From Saccoglossus kowalevskii (Eukaryota > Hemichordata > Enteropneusta > Harrimaniidae): a stretch of 10,546 bases of DNA. Both the position numbers and the translations under genes were made by a program. The stretch is from contig NW_003151759.1 in the NCBI RefSeq assembly GCF_000003605.2, forward strand, positions 211,463 through 222,008, in the 5' to 3' direction. The notes beneath the pieces are model-generated. The model had not been told where the DNA came from, ran no database searches, and saw only the letters and a program-made list of their open reading frames with translations. Positions 5,847-10,546 of the stretch are shown one piece after another (the stretch's first letter is position 1; each line of letters starts with the position of its first letter).

Positions 5847-7320
5847 AGAGAGCAACATTAAAAGGAGCTGTAGCGTTAAAGATTAAGACTTCCCTTCTAT
5901 GTGCGTATTTGGTGGCCGATTCTCCGCACTAATACAACTGTAACGCCGCCGGTCAGAGGACCTTCAACTAACCGTATTGTTGGAAAGTCATATGTTTGAA
6001 AAAAAGAGTGGTGCACATAATGGAGGTGCAAACCACAACCCCTTTGGGTACATATGTATGCTAATCCCCTATCCGGCATCTATGGTTCTCTTGTTTAGGG
6101 TTACCGGGGCGTGTAATGCCAACACGGAGCGATCTGTTATCAAACCCCGCGGTAATTCGATGAGAAAACGCCTCCATTGCTATCGTCTATCATCACGGTT
6201 ACCCCGAACTGATGACGTAAAAACAGCCACTTCACATTGACACAATGACCAGTTTTTATCACGATCAAGTATACAAGAAAGAACGTAACACTTATTCTCA
6301 AGTGTGCACTTATTCTGTTTTAGACAATTTTTTTCCCCGTTTTCTGTTTTTTGTTGTTGGTGAGATTTACGTTTAGACTGCATTTGTATGTACTTCTGGA
6401 TTCAGTTTGGCAGAAGGTCCGCACTACAACTTGGTAACGTTAGTGAATATTTTATCTCTATGCAGCACTGCTAGTTAAATCAAGTAAAATGATTAAGTAC
6501 CCATATACGATTACCTGAGATGGGGTATAATCACAGAAATGTTAAATTAGTTTAACGCCCACATTCAAAATATTTTTAAAAACATTCTTGATAACATTGT
6601 GGGTTGCAGAAATTCACCGTAAATTACCTCCGAAATATCAAAAACCATTACCAAATTTCTTTTTTTTATATACAAATTTAGAATTCCGAAGTGTTCTTTG
6701 TCTATGACAATATTGGAACAATCACCGCGGTTCACATTCACTCTCATTTACGAATCGAAGTATTATTATTCTGGTTATTTAATCAAGCAGTACAGTGTGT
6801 AAGCATGTTAACCCTTGCAAAAAAAGGTTTAACAATTAAATTACATTCATTGGTATATATGTGTCATCGCGCCTGAGAAAATTATAATTGTAGTTTAAAT
6901 CCTATAATCTGTCGATGCGACGTCTTCTTGGCATTTGCGTTATTAATTGTCCTCAATAGTTCAAGTATATTATATTAGTTTATTATTTACTAGTAGTACA
7001 TGACGTTCAACGTGGATGTTTACTAGAGATTTGACGACGATTTGCATACATTACAATGTTCAGCGTCAATCTACATCGGTTACATATGCGTTCTAATTTA
7101 GCGCAAATAATCAAAACACTGACACGTTATATACAGTAAGTCGCGTGAGACCCACGCCGATTACAACGCGTTGAGACGATTGAGAAGCTTTCGAGTTACA
7201 AAATAAATCCGCTTAAATATTTTCATATTTAAAAGAATAGTTAAAAATTAACAAAGTAATCATAGTTCAAATGCATGCAACATTTAGGCTGGAAAAATAT
7301 TGATAAGGTTAAAGAGTTAT
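5847..7320. other. AT-rich spacer, upstream of the minus-strand exon
   Basis: No gene is recognised. It should contain the promoter or first non-coding exon of the minus-strand gene, but neither is clear. TGACGTAA at 6213-6220 is a CREB/ATF-type half site. The part from about 6540 to 7260 is especially AT-rich with scattered A and T runs. Frames of about 60 codons on both strands look like chance. Confidence 0.5.
6213..6220 (+). promoter_or_regulatory. CREB/ATF-like site
   Basis: TGACGTAA is a common variant CRE. It lies about 390 bp upstream of the minus-strand ATG and could belong to that gene's regulatory region. This is motif evidence only. Confidence 0.2.
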
Positions 7321-9060
7321 TATAGCTCCCTCGCGCAGCAGTCGCACGTAGCACATAACCTCCCTACACTCACCCACAGGCAACGTTAAGTACTTGTAGA
7401 GCAGTGTTTGCTGAAACTATTCAACTACTTATTATTATAAATGCTTCTAACGCCTGTATGATCGATCGATTTGTTTGCGAGATATTCAGTGCATCACGGC
7501 GAGTGTTCACCGACCACAATTACCTTCACTGTCACTGGTTCGATGGTGTGTGTACGATGTCAACATAAATACAGCACCAGCCTCACTGCAAAGTTAGTTC
7601 TCGTCGATACCTGCGTCACTTTTCGGATAATAGAGTACAAACAAGAGCTAAACGTGTCTTTATTGCTTTGATAGGTATCACGGGTGCCTCGTAACGCCTA
7701 CACGACTTCCTGTTTATTCTATCGGTTCGATAGTAAAACACACACTGTCAGATCACGTTTCCCCAATGCTAACACACGCACAAAGTAGTACGGGTGAAAG
7801 TTCGGGCCTTTAGAAACAGAACGAAGAACAGTTAGATTTGCCTAGACTATTTTAAAGAAAAAACAAATCCGACAGAGAAAATGACAGACAAAAAGAAGAA
7901 AAAATCAAATCATCCTGAAAAAAAAACTAGTTCAAAATTACGTGAATAAAACAACTAATTACCAGTTTTGCTGGCATTCATTATCCTCAAGTCCCTGATG
8001 CTCATTTTGACTGTAGATACTGGTGCGCCCACCTTGTTACGGTGTATTTATTTGCGTATTACGAGCTATGGGCATAGATATGTCTTATCTTAAAATTATG
8101 GACTATGAAATTTTTTGGCAGATAAATAGAGCCATACACATATCTAATGAAATGCCTTGGTTTTGTGGCAGGTTCAGGCAAACCGATTGTTAAAAACACT
8201 ATTTGAAGGTTTCTTGATTATGAACAGACTTTTTAGCAGATTGCATTTATGAAAAATTTCTTCACATAATGCAGAACTTATCTGTACTTCAAATTTCGAA
8301 ATTTGTATTCTACGCTTCAAAATATAGAGAAAATCTACTTAAACAGTTGTGAATAGTATATTCAACTGCAATATACGATCTGTCCAATGCCAAATTTACA
8401 TTATTATTGAGCATGCCATTTTCAAATTGTTTTAACGTTTTTTTAAATTCCATAATTGTGACGTTATATTTATTTAGGAGTTTAAGAGTTTATTTTCACA
8501 TTCTGTTTATGACTCAAACATACAGTGTTCTGTTTAATGTGAAATTGTAGAGGGAATTATTTAAAGGAATCCCTCTTCTTTATGTATTTTTTTATTTTTT
8601 ATTTATTGTACCATTGTACTGAATACAATTCAAATGCATTATGTATATGCTAAGGGTTATATAATCGCACTACTTTTTGTCTTTGTTCTTTATATATATA
8701 GACGAAAGCGTAATTTTTTTTATTTCGTTGTTTGGTGTGGAATCCAGATTCAAACTGATGATTTACCGTAAACTAAAAAATGTTGATAAAAACACTTTTA
8801 CGCATGCGTAGTGATTCTTGCTGTTTGCACCAAAACAATCAACGCTACCTACTATTTGAAGGGTGGTGCAGCGCGTGTTCGAATTTCACGTAAACAATGT
8901 ATATTACACGCGTTGTGTACATCGCTATCTATTTATTTATTATATTGTATTTTAACACACAACATCACCCCGGAATGGATGAACAGGGTTACAAATCAGA
9001 TATTAGTAAAAGAAAAATAACTACATGAAAAATAAAGAAAAAAAAGCATAAAGAAAAAAA
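7321..9060. other. Spacer without recognisable gene
   Basis: The stretch 7320-7800 is less AT-rich and has a frame open on the plus strand from 7359 to 7566 after an acceptor-like CACTCACCCACAG (AG at 7378-7379), but no domain is recognised. CTATCG-GTT-CGATAG (7719-7733) is a perfect 6-bp stem. From about 7850 the sequence becomes AT-rich, with long T or A runs at 8587-8604 and 8712-8725. TACGCATGCGTA at 8799-8810 is a perfect 12-bp palindrome. Confidence 0.5.
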
Positions 9061-9064
9061 TGAT
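9002..9064 (+). repeat. A-rich low-complexity tract
   Basis: The tract is almost only A with scattered G, T and C, including runs of 7 to 8 A. It could be the decayed tail of a retroposed element, but no element body is recognised upstream. Confidence 0.4.
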
Positions 9065-9086
9065 AACAATTTGTATGCAAATAATG

Positions 9087-9133
9087 TATGACACCCATGT
9101 TGAACAGGACATGGCGTGACGACCACCGCCGAG
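9087..9133 (+). mobile_element. Third, degraded MITE-end remnant
   Basis: Read on the minus strand, 9133-9111 (GGCGGTGGTCGTCACGCCAT, then G) matches the MITE terminus GGCGG(C/T)(G/A)GTCRTCGCGCCA, and ATGGGTGTCAT follows in place of the ATGGGTCCCAT seen near 270-280. Only about 45 bp are similar, and no partner end or TTAA flank is found, so it is a solo remnant at best. Confidence 0.35.
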
Positions 9134-9337
9134 AAATGGCTCTATAGGGTCCAACCAATACCAATGAGAGAAGTATTAATTTCTGATTAAATTAAAGTAA
9201 ACGCATCAGGTTATTTCAATAAAAAAAACAATAACACATCAAATACTTAGAGAGTTTAAAATGTATACTTCATTACGCCTAGCATCAATTTACATGTTTA
9301 TGAATAATCTTATGTCTTGTGACGGAGTATCAATTGT

Positions 9338-9400
9338 TGTATACATAATAAAGTATGTATACATTTTTAAATATATATATTTTTTCATATATATATGTTT
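9338..9400. repeat. Perfect inverted repeat beside an AT microsatellite
   Basis: TGTATACAT (9338-9346) and ATGTATACA (9355-9363) form a perfect 9-bp stem with an 8-base loop. Directly after it, 9368-9399 holds two ATATATAT runs separated by a T-rich spacer. The tract lies about 50 bp upstream of an acceptor-like sequence at 9450. Confidence 0.5.
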
Positions 9401-9450
9401 TTTTGTGATTCTTTCCTGGCAACTTTTATAATACATAATTTGTTTTTCAG

Positions 9451-9592
9451 GACACACATTCGATACGTCCATGTGACGATGATTTGCCCGGTTACACTAA
9501 TGGACAACACATATTTATATCGCCTTGGTTACAAAAAAAAGAAGCTGAAATGTACACATTTAAACCAAATATGACAATATTAGTACTTGTAG
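9451..9592 (+). other. Candidate internal exon, unrecognised protein
   Basis: An acceptor with a T-rich tract (AATTTGTTTTTCAG) ends at 9450. The frame from 9451 begins DTHSIRPCDDDLPGYTNGQH and stays open to a stop at 9604-9606. A donor-like TTGTAG/GTAGAA allows an exon of 142 bp ending in phase 1 at 9592. The encoded 47 residues are mixed and soluble-looking, with one Cys and a hydrophobic end (ILVLV). I do not recognise the family. No partner exon with a matching phase was identified in the window, so a chance frame cannot be excluded. Confidence 0.22.
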
Positions 9593-9631
9593 GTAGAAAC
9601 TACTAAGAAAAAGGTATATCCTAGTATGTGA

Positions 9632-9700
9632 ACAACGGGGTTTGAACCCTGACTCTGATTGACCCATCGGCCTCTTCCCGTGTCAGATCGAGCACCTCTA
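9632..9700 (-). repeat. tRNA/SINE-like fragment with pol III B box
   Basis: On the minus strand GGTTCAAACC (9648-9639) matches the tRNA B-box consensus exactly, within a GGGTTCAAACCCC stem. GAGGCCGATGGGTCAA (about 9674-9659) resembles a Leu/Ser-type A box. The A-to-B distance is only about 24 bases, too short for an intact tRNA, so this is at best a deleted tRNA pseudogene or SINE head. Confidence 0.3.
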
Positions 9701-9725
9701 TGATTAGCATAATTTACGAACGTGA

Positions 9726-9923
9726 TGCGGTACGTATGAGCACGGTGATGTGAGTAAATATCTCAATTATTTCAGTTTTATTCTGTGTAATACTAAATTG
9801 AACGTGAAGTGGGAACGTCGACACGAAGTGCCACATCTGTGCCACGTGTTTGACTGCCATCGGCGCTTAACAATACCGTGTCCGCATCGGTCGTTCGTAA
9901 CTGCTAGTATCTTCAGTTCACCC
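9726..9923 (+). other. Weak coding candidate in a GC-richer patch
   Basis: The plus frame is open from 9726 to the TAA at 9924. An acceptor-like CAATTATTTCAG ends at 9775. The part encoded by about 9801-9905 is clearly richer in G and C than its surroundings and yields VKWERRHEVPHLCHVFDCHR followed by more His/Cys residues. The complementary strand is also open over the same patch. No family is recognised, and the His/Cys spacing does not fit a standard zinc finger. Confidence 0.15.
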
Positions 9924-9929
9924 TAAATA

Positions 9930-10320
9930 CCGATCGAGCTACCAAAACTATGAACATTTTTAATATTTTAAAATCGACCCGCCAAATATAATTATGCTCA
10001 AAATACCACAAACTTTAAACCAAAAAATGAGTTTTGAGAGATGTTTTTTCTGTCACGTTCTGTTACTCGAATAACTGACCTATGTTTTATCTTGTTCTGA
10101 GGAAGTATTCACCCATCAGCATCACCCGGACAACAATAAATTGCGCCGGGGAATGCAACGTTGCCTGAGAACATAAATAAACACGGTTGGGTAGATACTT
10201 TGGCGGACGTTACCTGAAAAGAATTAATGAAAATAACATTTTTTGACGGTGAGTCAATTATGTCTAGAAAGCACCCGGTGTATCATGAGTTTATTTTACG
10301 GAAATTTCACAAATTCCTAT
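9930..10320. other. AT-rich spacer
   Basis: I see no gene, repeat or strong motif here apart from scattered AATAAA runs. Confidence 0.5.
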
Positions 10321-10329
10321 AGCACCAAG

Positions 10330-10348
10330 TGTACATGTACATTTGCAT
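10330..10348 (+). promoter_or_regulatory. Palindrome overlapping a POU octamer
   Basis: TGTACATGTACA (10330-10341) is a perfect 12-bp palindrome, and ATTTGCAT (10341-10348) is the consensus octamer for POU factors. A second octamer, ATGCAAAT, is at 9075-9082. Use is inference. Confidence 0.25.
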
Positions 10349-10460
10349 GCACATATTAGTGAACTGACTAATAGGGTTGTAGGTACAATGAGCACAGCAA
10401 AGGATAATGTAACGGGTAAAATGATTGGTTAATTCATTTTTGTTTACGATTATCTCGTAT

Positions 10461-10533
10461 TGGACTTTCGGATATCCGGTTCCCGTGTCCGGTTGTCTGA
10501 TTATTTAGTTGTTGTTAGACTTTCGTGATCCGT
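10461..10533 (+). repeat. Short degenerate direct repeats
   Basis: GGACTTTCGGATATCCGG (10462-10479) and AGACTTTCGTGATCCG (about 10518-10533) are related copies about 56 bp apart, and TCCGGTT occurs twice between them. CGGATATCCG (10469-10478) is a perfect palindrome. The right edge of the window prevents seeing whether an array continues. Confidence 0.35.
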
Positions 10534-10546
10534 GCTAGAATTGAAC

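Noticed and set aside
7359-7566. 69-codon frame after an acceptor-like CACCCACAG
   Set aside because: The acceptor tract is interrupted by purines, no donor fits well, and the translation is not recognisable. Kept only as a remark in the spacer entry.
8587-8725. T runs as possible transcription terminators
   Set aside because: They lack a preceding GC stem and pol III context. They are ordinary AT-rich low complexity.
8811-9020. 69-codon plus-strand frame with a hydrophobic middle
   Set aside because: It lies in AT-rich spacer, and its hydrophobic stretch comes from TTATTTATTATATTG-type low-complexity DNA rather than a designed membrane segment.
1-10546. CRISPR array, prophage or bacterial operon
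   Set aside because: No regularly spaced identical repeats, no long co-directional reading frames and no bacterial initiation signals. The composition and splice signals point to an animal genome.

Overview
The window looks like non-coding-rich genomic DNA from an animal, most likely an invertebrate or basal chordate. The reasons are: AT-rich spacer without closely packed reading frames; no bacterial operons, ribosome-binding sites or rRNA/tRNA operons; good eukaryotic splice-site consensus around a short signal-peptide exon; a perfect CTCF-type core motif (CTCF is a bilaterian factor); and decayed DNA-transposon repeats with TTAA flanks. The species cannot be fixed from the sequence.

Layout. 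Positions 235-3290 are bounded by two diverged copies of one composite repeat in opposite orientation. The left copy covers about 235-798 and the right copy about 2731-3290. Each copy holds a MITE-like unit with terminal inverted repeats (about 38 bp), followed by two further blocks, called B and C here. The right MITE (3001-3290) has TTAA on both sides, which fits a TTAA-specific transposon such as Kolobok or piggyBac. The interior (799-2730) has no convincing gene. It carries a perfect CTCF-like core, a GC box, a short perfect hairpin, a CCAAT/NRF1-like cluster and a tandem duplication that repeats an intron-acceptor-like sequence. A third remnant of the MITE end lies near 9087-9133.

Positions 3295-5200 are mostly spacer. 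They hold a small ORF, two structured inverted-repeat regions, facing C-run and G-run tracts, a 19-position imperfect hairpin at 4667-4729, and a weak candidate 3' terminal exon (4818-4975) with two AATAAA signals after it.

The best gene evidence is on the minus strand at 5655-5820. It is an exon with an ATG, a clear signal peptide, a very basic glycine-rich segment, and a strong phase-1 splice donor. A plausible acceptor lies just upstream of the ATG. It is probably the first coding exon of a secreted extracellular protein whose other exons lie outside the window or in unrecognised lower-coordinate sequence.

Positions 5840-9440 are AT-rich spacer without a recognisable gene. From 9451 onward there are two weak coding candidates (9451-9592 and 9726-9923), a tRNA/SINE-like B-box fragment on the minus strand (about 9632-9700), and short palindromes and repeats near the right end. 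Apart from the minus-strand signal-peptide exon, no functional links between genes can be drawn.
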